This document shows positions 41,350 to 49,701 of a DNA stretch of 64,000 nt, in pieces. Origin of the DNA: an uncultured Collinsella sp. (lineage in GTDB: Bacteria; Actinomycetota; Coriobacteriia; Coriobacteriales; Coriobacteriaceae). The stretch is from assembly GCA_902470925.1 (NCBI GenBank), contig CABRIF010000001.1:13109-77108 (forward strand), given 5' to 3'. Each line of letters starts with the position of its first letter. Position 1 is the stretch's first letter. The notes under the pieces were generated by a model. That model was not told the DNA's origin, made no database searches, and worked only from the letters and a program-made list of their open reading frames with translations. A program made the position numbers and the translations under genes.

Positions 41350-44046
41350 ATGCCCAAACAGCCCTATCCGTGGGAGAAGTCCACCGCCACCGCACCGGCA
41401 CCCGAGCCGGAACTGGTGCCGCTCGATTCCTACGCCGCCGCTGGCACCGCTGCGCCCGTCGTGCCTGCCGACTACGTGCCGGCCGACTACGAACCTGTCG
41501 CCGCGCCGGCGGCCCCTGCCGCACCGGCTGTCCCGGCAGTCGATATCGATTCGCTCAACCCCGCTCAGCGCGAGGCCGTTCTCACCACCGAGGGGCCCCT
41601 GCTCGTGCTGGCCGGCGCCGGGTCGGGCAAAACGCGCGTGCTCACGTTCCGCATCGCGCACATGATCGCCGATCTGGGCGTGCGGCCGTGGCAGGTCCTC
41701 GCCATCACCTTCACCAACAAGGCGGCCGCCGAGATGCGCGAGCGCTTGGGTGCGCTGCTGCCCGGTGGCGGCACCCGCGGCATGTGGGTGTGCACGTTCC
41801 ACGCCATGTGCGTGCGTATCCTGCGCGAGGACGCCGACCTGCTGGGCTACACGGGCCAGTTCACCATCTATGACGACGATGACTCCCGCCGCATGGTGCG
41901 CGAGATCATGCAGAACCTGGGCATCGAGCAGAAGCAATACCCCATCAACATGATCCGCTCCAAGATCTCCACGGCCAAAAACGCCATGGTGGGGCCTGAG
42001 GAGCTCATCGAGAAGGCGAGCTCGCCGCAGGAGCAAAAGGCCGGCCAGGTGTACCTGGAGCTGGAGCGCCGCCTGCGCGCCGCCAACGCCATGGATTTCG
42101 ATGACCTGCTCGTGCGCACGCTCGACCTGCTGCGCGCCCGTCCGGAGGTGCTGGAGAAGTACCAGGAGCGCTTCCGCTACATCAGCGTGGACGAGTACCA
42201 GGACACCAACCACGTGCAATACGAGATCGCCAACCTGCTGGCGGCCAAGTACCAGAACCTCATGGTCGTGGGCGACGACGACCAGTCCATCTATTCCTGG
42301 CGCGGCGCGGATATCTCCAACATCCTCGATTTCGAGAAGGACTTCAAGGCCGCCAAGGTGGTCAAGCTCGAGCAGAACTACCGCTCCACGGGCCATATCC
42401 TGGCGGCGGCCAACGCCGTGGTGCGCAACAACTCGCAGCGCAAGGACAAGCGCCTGTATACGGCCCTGGGCGATGGCGAGAAGATCCAGTCCTACCAGGC
42501 GAGCGATGAGCGCGACGAGGGGCGCTGGATCGCCTCCGAGATCGACAAGCTGCGCGCGGCGGGCACCAGCTACGACGATATCGCGGTGTTCTACCGCACC
42601 AATGCGCAGTCGCGTATCCTGGAAGATATGTTCTTGCGCGCCGGCGTGCCCTACAAGATCGTCGGCGGCACGCGCTTCTTCGACCGTGCGGAGATCCGCG
42701 ATGTGATGGCCTATCTCAAGATGATCGTAAACCCGGCAGACGAGATGAGCGTCAAACGCATCATCAACACGCCGCGGCGCGGTATCGGTTCCACGTCCAT
42801 CGCCAAAATCGAGGAGCTGGCGCGCGAGAACGCCTGCTCGTTCTTTCAGGCATGCGAGCTGGCCTGCGCGGAGACCGGCCTGTTCTCGGCGAAGGTGCGC
42901 ACGGCGCTGGCAACGTTTGTGAACCTGGTGCGCGAGGGGCGCCGCATGGACGGCGAGCTCAAGGACGTGGTGGACGCTATCGTGGACAAAAGCGGGCTGG
43001 TGCAGTCCTTCCGCGCCGAGGGCACCATGGAGGCGGAGAGCCGCGCCGAGAACATCCAGGAGTTCATGGGCGTGGCGGCCGAGTTCGAGGAAACGCATGA
43101 GGATATCGAGGGCACGCTCGAGAGCCTGGAGGAGCTGCGCGCCGCCGGCGTGGGCGATGTGCCCGAGGCGGCCGCTCCGGTGACGGCGGCAGCCCCTGCT
43201 GGGATGCCCGTCCCGGCCGCCGCGATGGCCGCCGCCGAGATCGAGCGCACCTACGGGCCTTTGGCCTGCCAGGCGCTGCCGGCGCTGCTGGAGTGGCTCG
43301 CCCTGCGCAGCGACCTCGACGCCTTGGCGGGCGATACGCATGCGATCACCATGATGACGGTCCACTCGTCCAAGGGCCTGGAGTTCCCGGCGGTGTTCGT
43401 GGCCGGTATGGAGGAGGGGATTTTCCCCCATGTGAGCGGGTGGTCCGACGATGACCCGGCCAAGCTCGAGGAGGAGCGCCGTCTGGCGTATGTGGCCATC
43501 ACCCGCGCGCGCAAGCGCCTGTTCCTCACCTATGCAGCCACACGGCGCACCTACGGCTCCACGCAGGCAAACCCGCGCTCGCGCTTCATGAACGAGATTC
43601 CCGCAGAGGACATCGAGTTCTCGGGCATCGGTTCGTCGGGGTTCGAGGGCACCGGCTGGGAGAAGCGCGGCGACCGCCGGGGAACGTTTGGTTCGGGCCA
43701 GGGCTCGGACATGTACGGGGGCCGCGTGTTCGGATCCTACACGCGCTCGACGCCCGGCACGCAGCGGCACACCGGCATCAGTCCCGATGCGGGTCGCAAG
43801 CCCTCGACCTTCGGCTCGGGTGCTCCGCGGCCGCGGAAGACGGCCGTGTCGGCCACCGTGGAGCGGCGGGTGGACGCGCAGGCCGCTGCGGCGACGTTTG
43901 CGGCGGGTGACCGGGTGAGCCACAAGACGTTCGGCACGGGCACCGTGGTGGAGGCCGCCGGCGATATGATCGAGGTGCAGTTCGACAAGAGCGGCCAGGT
44001 CAAGAAGCTTATGAAGGGGTTCGCGCCCATCGTGAAGATCGGGTAG
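41350..44046 (+). CDS. pcrA: UvrD/PcrA-type DNA helicase
   Basis: This 898-residue SF1 helicase has Walker A AGAGSGKTRVLTF at residues 89-101, TFTNKAAAEMRERLG (motif Ia), YISVDEYQDTNHVQYEI (motif II), VGDDDQSIYSWRGADISNIL (motif III) and MTVHSSKGLEFPAVFVAGME (motif V). PcrA/UvrD displaces RNA polymerase or nicked strands in nucleotide excision repair. Residues 1-64 are an Ala/Pro-rich extension (PAAPAAPAAPAVPAVDIDSL), longer than usual. The C terminus carries a Tudor-like domain (AAGDRVSHKTFGTGTVVEAA). AGGAGAG precedes ATG 41350. A hairpin pair follows the stop. Confidence 0.95.
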   Translation: MPKQPYPWEKSTATAPAPEPELVPLDSYAAAGTAAPVVPADYVPADYEPVAAPAAPAAPAVPAVDIDSLNPAQREAVLTTEGPLLVLAGAGSGKTRVLTFRIAHMIADLGVRPWQVLAITFTNKAAAEMRERLGALLPGGGTRGMWVCTFHAMCVRILREDADLLGYTGQFTIYDDDDSRRMVREIMQNLGIEQKQYPINMIRSKISTAKNAMVGPEELIEKASSPQEQKAGQVYLELERRLRAANAMDFDDLLVRTLDLLRARPEVLEKYQERFRYISVDEYQDTNHVQYEIANLLAAKYQNLMVVGDDDQSIYSWRGADISNILDFEKDFKAAKVVKLEQNYRSTGHILAAANAVVRNNSQRKDKRLYTALGDGEKIQSYQASDERDEGRWIASEIDKLRAAGTSYDDIAVFYRTNAQSRILEDMFLRAGVPYKIVGGTRFFDRAEIRDVMAYLKMIVNPADEMSVKRIINTPRRGIGSTSIAKIEELARENACSFFQACELACAETGLFSAKVRTALATFVNLVREGRRMDGELKDVVDAIVDKSGLVQSFRAEGTMEAESRAENIQEFMGVAAEFEETHEDIEGTLESLEELRAAGVGDVPEAAAPVTAAAPAGMPVPAAAMAAAEIERTYGPLACQALPALLEWLALRSDLDALAGDTHAITMMTVHSSKGLEFPAVFVAGMEEGIFPHVSGWSDDDPAKLEEERRLAYVAITRARKRLFLTYAATRRTYGSTQANPRSRFMNEIPAEDIEFSGIGSSGFEGTGWEKRGDRRGTFGSGQGSDMYGGRVFGSYTRSTPGTQRHTGISPDAGRKPSTFGSGAPRPRKTAVSATVERRVDAQAAAATFAAGDRVSHKTFGTGTVVEAAGDMIEVQFDKSGQVKKLMKGFAPIVKIG

Positions 44047-44095
44047 GACCGGCTGGCTGCGAGCGGGCTGATCGCCTGCCGGCCGGCACGCCGGC

Positions 44096-44130
44096 GGACC
44101 CGCTCGGCGCGCTGGCCGCCGAGCGGGTCC
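44096..44130. terminator. Strong hairpin after pcrA
   Basis: GGACCCGCTCGGCG pairs perfectly over 14 bp with CGCCGAGCGGGTCC. No T run follows, so it may be a stabiliser or a partial terminator. Confidence 0.45.
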
Positions 44131-44148
44131 ATACCATCGATGCATGAA

Positions 44149-44182
44149 AAACGGGACGCACCGCACGTGGTGCGTCCCGTTT
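44149..44182 (-). terminator. Bidirectional terminator between pcrA and pyk
   Basis: AAACGGGACGCACC pairs perfectly over 14 bp with GGTGCGTCCCGTTT. On the minus strand a five-T run follows, ending the pyruvate kinase transcript; on the plus strand TTT follows. It lies 28 bp past the pyk stop. Confidence 0.85.
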
Positions 44183-44209
44183 GCTTTAAGCGCTTGTGTG
44201 CGCAGCCGT

Positions 44210-45670
44210 TTAGCGGACCTGAGCCACGTAGGCGAGGTTGGTGGAGGACACCTTGTCCTCCAGCTGCACGGACAGGCGGGCATCGCCGGCGGTGGCAACG
44301 GTGAGGTCGCCCTTCTCGACGTAGCCGAGCTCCTTGGCGGTCTCGATCGCCTTCACGATCGTGCCGTTGACGGTGCCCTGGGTGATCTCGGCCTGGTGCG
44401 GGATGACGCCCCAGTACATGATCATCTGCTGGACGGCCCAGTCGTGGCGGGAGAACGCGCAGATGGGCATGTTCGGACGGAAGTGCGAGATGAGGCGAGC
44501 GGTGCGGCCGGTCGTGGTGGGAACGGTGATGCACTTGGCGCCGACGGTGGTGGCCATGTTCACCGCGGAGAGGCCCACGACGTTGTTGACCACGCGGGTG
44601 CCGTGTGCGCCCTCGGGCACCTTGAGCTCGGCGTGAGCCGGGAGGTGCTTCTCGGTCTCGATGGCGATCTGGGCCTGCATGCGCACGGCCTCGACCGGGT
44701 ACTTGCCGGCAGCGGACTCACCGGAGAGCATGACGGCGTCGGTGCCGTCGTAGATGGCGTTGGCCACGTCGGCAACCTCGGCGCGCGTCGGGCGCGGGTT
44801 GTGCTGCATGGAGTCGAGCATCTGGGTGGCGGTGATCACGGGCTTGTAGGCCGCGTTGCACTTGGCGATGATCTCCTTCTGGATGTGCGGCACGAGCTCC
44901 GGGGCGATCTCGATGCCCAGGTCGCCGCGAGCGACCATGATGCCGTCGGAAGCGGCGAGGATCTCGTCGAACTTCTCGACGCCCAGGGCGCACTCGATCT
45001 TCGGGAAGATGGTGACGTGCTCGCCGCCGTTGGCGTGGCACAGCTCGCGGATCTCCTCGACGGCCTTGCCGTTGCGGATGAAGGAGACCGCGATGTAGTC
45101 GATGTTCTGGGTGAGGCCGAACAGGATGTCGGCGCGGTCGCGCTCGGTGACGGCGGGCAGGGAGATGTCGACGTTGGGGATGTTGACGCCCTTGCGCTCG
45201 CCGATCAGGCCGCTGTTCATGACGACGCAGTGCATGTCCTGGCCCTCGACGGACTCGACCTTGAGGCCCACCAGGCCGTCATCGATCAGGATGATGGAGC
45301 CGGCCTCGGCCTCGGAGGGGAGCTGGAGGTAGTCGAGCGAGATGTGGGAGGCGTTGCCGAGCCAGTCCTCGGAGGTGGGCTGAGCGGTGACGATGATCTT
45401 GTCGCCGGCGTTCACCTGGACCTTGGCGTGACCCTCGAGCAGGCCGGTGCGAACCTCGGGACCCTTGGTGTCGAGCAGGATGCCGATGGGCTGGCCGAGC
45501 TCGGCGGCGATGCGGCGGACACGCTCGATGCGCGCTTGATGCTCCTCGTAGTCGCCGTGCGAGAAGTTGAAGCGGGCGACGTTCATGCCCGCCTTGATCA
45601 TCTCGCGGATGGTCTCGTCGTTATCGCAGGCGGGACCCATGGTGCATACGATTTTGGTGCGCTTGTACAT
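44210..45670 (-). CDS. pyk: Pyruvate kinase
   Basis: This 486-residue glycolytic enzyme converts phosphoenolpyruvate and ADP to pyruvate and ATP. Family features are MNVARFNFSHGDYEEHQARI near 29, DTKGPEVRTG near 66, FPKIECALGVEKFDEILAAS near 212 with the catalytic Lys-Ile-Glu, DGIMVARGDLGIEI near 236 and the swivel region ATQMLDSMQHNPRPTRAEVA near 272. The C-terminal regulatory domain is complete. A GGAGG-type site (AGATGGAGGTC) lies before the start. The upstream region, shared with the divergent YhcH gene, contains a palindrome that could control either. Confidence 0.96.
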   Translation of the reverse strand: MYKRTKIVCTMGPACDNDETIREMIKAGMNVARFNFSHGDYEEHQARIERVRRIAAELGQPIGILLDTKGPEVRTGLLEGHAKVQVNAGDKIIVTAQPTSEDWLGNASHISLDYLQLPSEAEAGSIILIDDGLVGLKVESVEGQDMHCVVMNSGLIGERKGVNIPNVDISLPAVTERDRADILFGLTQNIDYIAVSFIRNGKAVEEIRELCHANGGEHVTIFPKIECALGVEKFDEILAASDGIMVARGDLGIEIAPELVPHIQKEIIAKCNAAYKPVITATQMLDSMQHNPRPTRAEVADVANAIYDGTDAVMLSGESAAGKYPVEAVRMQAQIAIETEKHLPAHAELKVPEGAHGTRVVNNVVGLSAVNMATTVGAKCITVPTTTGRTARLISHFRPNMPICAFSRHDWAVQQMIMYWGVIPHQAEITQGTVNGTIVKAIETAKELGYVEKGDLTVATAGDARLSVQLEDKVSSTNLAYVAQVR

Positions 45671-45800
45671 TCAGACCTCCATCTGATTTTGCGCGTACAG
45701 ATACAACCTGAGTAATGCGATGCCATTATAGCCAAGTAAGGTACCGCACGACTGCCAGAATCGCGCGTGGCGCAATTCCGAGGGGAAAAGTCACAGCGCG

Positions 45801-45821
45801 GCAAACGCATGTCACGTTTGC
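45801..45821. promoter_or_regulatory. Perfect palindrome GCAAACG-N7-CGTTTGC
   Basis: GCAAACG (45801-45807) and CGTTTGC (45815-45821) are exact inverted arms with the spacer CATGTCA, in the divergent region between pyk and the YhcH gene. It is a candidate operator; the binding protein is unknown. Confidence 0.45.
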
Positions 45822-45890
45822 GTACTCATGAAAGCGGTTGCATACACGCGTCGTTCCGAAGCGGATATCGCCGGAGAGGTGCGCGGCGAG

Positions 45891-45905
45891 GGGATTTATA
45901 ATCCC
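45891..45905 (+). promoter_or_regulatory. Palindrome over a -10 element before the YhcH gene
   Basis: GGGATT-TAT-AATCCC is a perfect inverted repeat that contains TATAAT, 77 bp before ATG 45982. A bound repressor would cover the promoter. Confidence 0.5.
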
Positions 45906-45981
45906 ACATCGGGTGAGGGCTGCCGCTAACGCGGTGCTGCCGGAGCTGACGAGCACGAGAAATCGACAGATAGGAGCAATC

Positions 45982-46470
45982 ATGATCTACGACGGACTTT
46001 CGGTCATTGGGCGCTACCGTGGCGTGTCGCGGGGGCTGGACGTGCTGATTGATTGGCTGGCCGAGAACGATCCGGCGCAGCTGCCGCTGGGCAAGACCCA
46101 GATCTGCGGCGACCGCGTATTCGCCAACGTCATGGAGGCAACCACGCGCACATTCGAGGAGGCGCGCTTCGAGACCCATCGTCGCTACATGGACGTCCAG
46201 ATCGACCTTGAGGGCGCCGAGTGCTTCAAGACCACGCCGGGCGCCATGGTGGCAATCGAGGAGTTCGACGAGGCGACCGACGGCGGCTACTGCCAGCCCG
46301 CCCCCGATAACCACGACCTGCTCGACGGCACGCTCGAGCACGGGCACTTCGTCGTATACATGGTCGGCGAGCCCCATATGCCCAACCTGGTGGTGCCCGG
46401 CTGCGAGGTCGGCCCCATCAAGAAGATCTGCTTCAAGGTCCTGGCCGATGCCTTCTGGGACGAGGCGTAA
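45982..46470 (+). CDS. YhcH/YjgK/YiaL-family protein (EbgC-like)
   Basis: This 162-residue double-stranded beta-helix protein begins MIYDGLSVIGRYRGVSRGLD. It contains the family signatures FETHRRYMDVQIDLEGAECF near 68 and GHFVVYMVGEPHMPNL near 118, with His residues that bind metal in family members. Such proteins are found with sialic acid, xylose and beta-galactosidase genes and may act as sugar mutarotases or isomerases; the exact activity is open. ATAGGAGCAATC precedes the ATG. It stands alone between pyk and the P-type ATPase. Confidence 0.9.
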   Translation: MIYDGLSVIGRYRGVSRGLDVLIDWLAENDPAQLPLGKTQICGDRVFANVMEATTRTFEEARFETHRRYMDVQIDLEGAECFKTTPGAMVAIEEFDEATDGGYCQPAPDNHDLLDGTLEHGHFVVYMVGEPHMPNLVVPGCEVGPIKKICFKVLADAFWDEA

Positions 46471-46628
46471 GAGCTTCTTGCGATAGCGGTGCTGTGTGCG
46501 CTACTATGAAGGTTTGTTATTCATCGCTGTTCAGCATGGCAGCCTTGATGAGCCCTTGCCCTGCACTCCTGGGGAATTATGATCGGGCATCAATCTGCTG
46601 GGCAGCCAGACCCAGGAGGTAGAACCAA

Positions 46629-49301
46629 TTGGAAAAAGAGTACTTGGCCTCGGCTGAGGACGTGCTTGCGGCGCAGTCCACGGACGCGCAGGCGGGCCTT
46701 GCTGCTGCCGAGGCGAGCACGCGCCTGGCGAGCGTGGGCCCCAACAAGCTCGATGAAGAGGAGAAGACGCCGCTGTGGAAGCGCTTCTTCGAGCAGATGG
46801 CCGACCCGATGGTCATCATGCTGCTCGTGGCTGCCGCTATCTCGGTGATCACCGGCTTCATCCAGGGTGAGCCCGAGTGGGCAGACGCTGCCATCATCCT
46901 GTCCGTCGTTATCCTGAATTCCGTCCTCGGCGTGGTCCAGGAGGCGAAAAGCGAGCAGGCGCTCGAGGCGCTGCAGGAGATGAGCGCCGCGCAGTCCAAG
47001 GTCATGCGCGACGGCAAGCTGGTCCATATGGCCAGCTCTGAGCTCGTCCCCGGCGACGTTGTGCTGCTGGAGGCCGGCGATTCGGTGCCCGCCGACTGCC
47101 GTGTGCTGGAGAGCGCCTCGATGAAGATCGAGGAGGCGGCCCTCACCGGCGAGTCCGTGCCGGTGGAGAAACACGCCGAGCAGATCGAGCTCGCCGCGGG
47201 CACCGACGACGTGCCGCTGGGCGACCGCAAGAACATGTGCTACATGGGTTCCACCGTGGTGTACGGCCGCGGCCGCGCCGTCGTGGTGGGCACCGGCATG
47301 CATACCGAGATGGGCAAGATCGCCACAGCCCTCACGCAGGCCAAGAAGGAGCTCACGCCGCTGCAGATGAAGCTCAACGAGCTCTCTGGCATCCTGACCA
47401 AGCTCGTGCTGGCCATCTGCGTGATCATCTTCGCCGTGGATATCGTGCGTCACTTCGGCGAGCTGGGGACCAACCCCGAGATGCTGCTCGACACCTTCAT
47501 GGTTGCCGTGTCACTTGCCGTGGCCGCCATCCCCGAGGGCCTGGTCGCCGTGGTGACCATCGTGCTGTCCATGGGCGTCACCAAGATGTCGAAGCGCCAG
47601 GCCATCATCCGCAAGATGACCGCCGTGGAGACCCTCGGCTGCACCCAGATCATCTGCTCCGATAAGACCGGCACCCTCACCCAGAACAAGATGACCGTCG
47701 TCAAGCACGAGCTCGCTGCCGACGAGGACAAGTTCCTGGCGGGCATGGCGCTGTGCTCCGACGCCAAGTGGGACGAGGACAAGGGCGAGGCCGTGGGCGA
47801 GCCCACCGAGTGCGCGCTGGTGAATGACGCCGCCAAGGCGGGCATGACCGGCCTCGACGTTGAGCACCCGCGCGTGGGCGAGGCCCCGTTCGATTCCGGC
47901 CGCAAGATGATGTCCGTGGTGGTCAAGGGCCTCGACGACAGCTTCGAGCAGTTCACCAAGGGCGCGCCCGACGTGGTGATCGGCCTGTGCACCCACGTGT
48001 ACGATAACGGCACGATCGTGCCGATGACCGACGAGCGCCGCGACCAGATCCTGGCCGCCAACAAGGCCATGGCCGACCAGGCCCTGCGCGTGCTGGCGTT
48101 GGCTTCGCGCACCTACAGCGAGGTTCCTGCCGACTTCGCGCCTGAGGCCCTCGAGCACGACCTGGTGTTCTGCGGCCTGTCCGGCATGATCGACCCGGTC
48201 CGCCCCGAGGTCACCGCGGCCATCGTGGAGGCCAAGGAGGCCGGTATCCGCCCGGTCATGATCACCGGCGACCATATCGATACCGCCGTGGCGATCGCGA
48301 AGGATTTGGGCATCGTTTCGGATGCCTCCCAGGCCATCACCGGCGCTCAGCTCGACAAGATCTCCGACGAGGACTTCAAGACCCGCGTGACCGAGATCTC
48401 CGTGTACGCGCGCGTCCAGCCCGAGCACAAGGCGCGCATCGTCGACGCCTGGAAGGGCCTGGGCAACATCGTGGCCATGACCGGCGACGGCGTGAACGAC
48501 GCGCCGTCCATCAAGCGCGCCGACATCGGCGTGGGCATGGGCATCACCGGCACCGACGTCACCAAGAACGTGGCCGACATGGTGCTTGCCGATGACAACT
48601 TCGCCACCATCATAAACGCGGTGGAGGAAGGCCGTCGTATCTACGACAACATCCGCAAGGTCATCCAGTTCCTGCTGTCCGCCAACATCGCCGAGGTACT
48701 CTCGGTGTTCGTGGCCACGCTGATCGGCTTCACGATCTTCCAGCCGGTGCAGCTGCTGTGGATCAACCTCATCACCGACTCCCTGCCGGCGCTCGCGCTC
48801 GGCATGGAGGAGGCTGAGGGCGACGTCATGAAGCGCAAGCCGCGCCGCGCCTCCGATGGCGTGTTCGCCGGCGGCATGGGGCTGGACATCGCGTTCCAGG
48901 GTGTGATCATCACCCTGCTGGTGCTGGCTTCGTTCTTCACGGGCATGTATATCCACAACGGCTCCATCGACCTGAGCATGCTGCTCGACGGTGTGCCGGA
49001 TGCCGAGGGCGTGACCATGTCGTTCATCACCCTGTCCATGGTCGAGATCTTCCACTCCTTCAACATGCGCAGCCGCCGCGCTTCCATCTTCGCGATGAAG
49101 CAGCAGAACAAGTGGCTGTGGGGCGCTGCGGTGTTGGCGCTCGTGCTGACGGTGATTCCGGTCGAGGTCGACTTCCTGGCCGAGGTCTTCGGCTTCATGC
49201 CGCTGCCCGCCGAGGCGCTGCTGGCGGCTCTGGGCTTGGCCTTCCTGATCATCCCGATCATGGAGATCTACAAGTTCGTGATGCGCTCGATCGAGAAGTA
49301 G
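46629..49301 (+). CDS. Calcium-transporting P-type ATPase (P2 family)
   Basis: This 890-residue membrane pump has the phosphorylation site DKTGTLTQNKMTVV (Asp345), the actuator ALTGESVPVEKHAEQ near 178, the nucleotide domain KGAPDVVIGL, and the hinge MTGDGVNDAPSIKRADIGVG near 617. Transmembrane segment 4 carries AVAAIPEGLVAVVTIVLSMG, the ion-binding pattern of Ca2+-ATPases, and segment 6 NLITDSLPALALGMEEAE. Ten hydrophobic segments are visible. TTG 46629 follows CAGGAGGT; no ATG in frame fits. It probably exports Ca2+ from the cytosol; other cations are possible. A terminator follows. Confidence 0.93.
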   Translation: MEKEYLASAEDVLAAQSTDAQAGLAAAEASTRLASVGPNKLDEEEKTPLWKRFFEQMADPMVIMLLVAAAISVITGFIQGEPEWADAAIILSVVILNSVLGVVQEAKSEQALEALQEMSAAQSKVMRDGKLVHMASSELVPGDVVLLEAGDSVPADCRVLESASMKIEEAALTGESVPVEKHAEQIELAAGTDDVPLGDRKNMCYMGSTVVYGRGRAVVVGTGMHTEMGKIATALTQAKKELTPLQMKLNELSGILTKLVLAICVIIFAVDIVRHFGELGTNPEMLLDTFMVAVSLAVAAIPEGLVAVVTIVLSMGVTKMSKRQAIIRKMTAVETLGCTQIICSDKTGTLTQNKMTVVKHELAADEDKFLAGMALCSDAKWDEDKGEAVGEPTECALVNDAAKAGMTGLDVEHPRVGEAPFDSGRKMMSVVVKGLDDSFEQFTKGAPDVVIGLCTHVYDNGTIVPMTDERRDQILAANKAMADQALRVLALASRTYSEVPADFAPEALEHDLVFCGLSGMIDPVRPEVTAAIVEAKEAGIRPVMITGDHIDTAVAIAKDLGIVSDASQAITGAQLDKISDEDFKTRVTEISVYARVQPEHKARIVDAWKGLGNIVAMTGDGVNDAPSIKRADIGVGMGITGTDVTKNVADMVLADDNFATIINAVEEGRRIYDNIRKVIQFLLSANIAEVLSVFVATLIGFTIFQPVQLLWINLITDSLPALALGMEEAEGDVMKRKPRRASDGVFAGGMGLDIAFQGVIITLLVLASFFTGMYIHNGSIDLSMLLDGVPDAEGVTMSFITLSMVEIFHSFNMRSRRASIFAMKQQNKWLWGAAVLALVLTVIPVEVDFLAEVFGFMPLPAEALLAALGLAFLIIPIMEIYKFVMRSIEK

Positions 49302-49368
49302 GCGAGCGGGTACCTGTCGCGCCGGGACAGTCCGGCGCGCCGGCGCGCTGCGTAGCGTGCACGTGTGG

Positions 49369-49398
49369 GGCGCGGTCCGTTGGGGCCGCGCCTTTTTT
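49369..49398 (+). terminator. Terminator of the P-type ATPase gene
   Basis: GGCGCGG (49369-49375) pairs with CCGCGCC (49386-49392) and is followed by six T. It lies 68 bp after the stop. Confidence 0.8.
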
Positions 49399-49615
49399 GT
49401 GTGCCGTGCGGCTGTGGGTGGCGGCGAGGTGCGTATGCCGTGCGGCTGTGGGTGCGATGGCGGCGGCGAGGCGTGTGGGGCGCGCTGCGCGGGGCACGCG
49501 GTGGCGCGGGCAGTGGGCAGCGATGTGCGCCGTTGGGGTCTCGACCCGGCTTCGATGGCCGTGCGGCGCCATCGGCGGTGCTTTTAGCCGCCCGACTGCC
49601 GAGCTCTTCCGTTTA
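49399..49615. other. Low-complexity intergenic stretch
   Basis: TGCCGTGCGGCTGTGGGTG occurs twice (near 49402 and 49437), surrounded by further GCGGC-rich sequence. No gene or RNA was recognised. Confidence 0.4.
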
Positions 49616-49661
49616 CATAAGTCGACTTTACATAAGTGAATTCATGTAAAGTCGACTTATG
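49616..49661. promoter_or_regulatory. Perfect 18-bp inverted repeat before the DUF234-type ATPase
   Basis: CATAAGTCGACTTTACAT (49616-49633) is the exact reverse complement of ATGTAAAGTCGACTTATG (49644-49661), with a 10-bp spacer. Each arm contains the smaller palindrome AAGTCGACTT. It ends 40 bp before GTG 49702 and stands out as AT-rich in GC-rich surroundings. It is a likely operator or a site recognised by the product of the following gene. Confidence 0.75.
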
Positions 49662-49701
49662 CTATTCTGGTAGAGGAAATGCGAGAACAGGAGGACAGAT
49701 T

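Noticed and set aside
41296..44298. 1000-codon open frame opposite pcrA
   Set aside because: It is a shadow of high-GC coding sequence. The plus strand encodes an intact helicase with all motifs. The same applies to long antisense frames opposite ulaG, the Ca2+ ATPase, pyk, the protease and the Tad genes.
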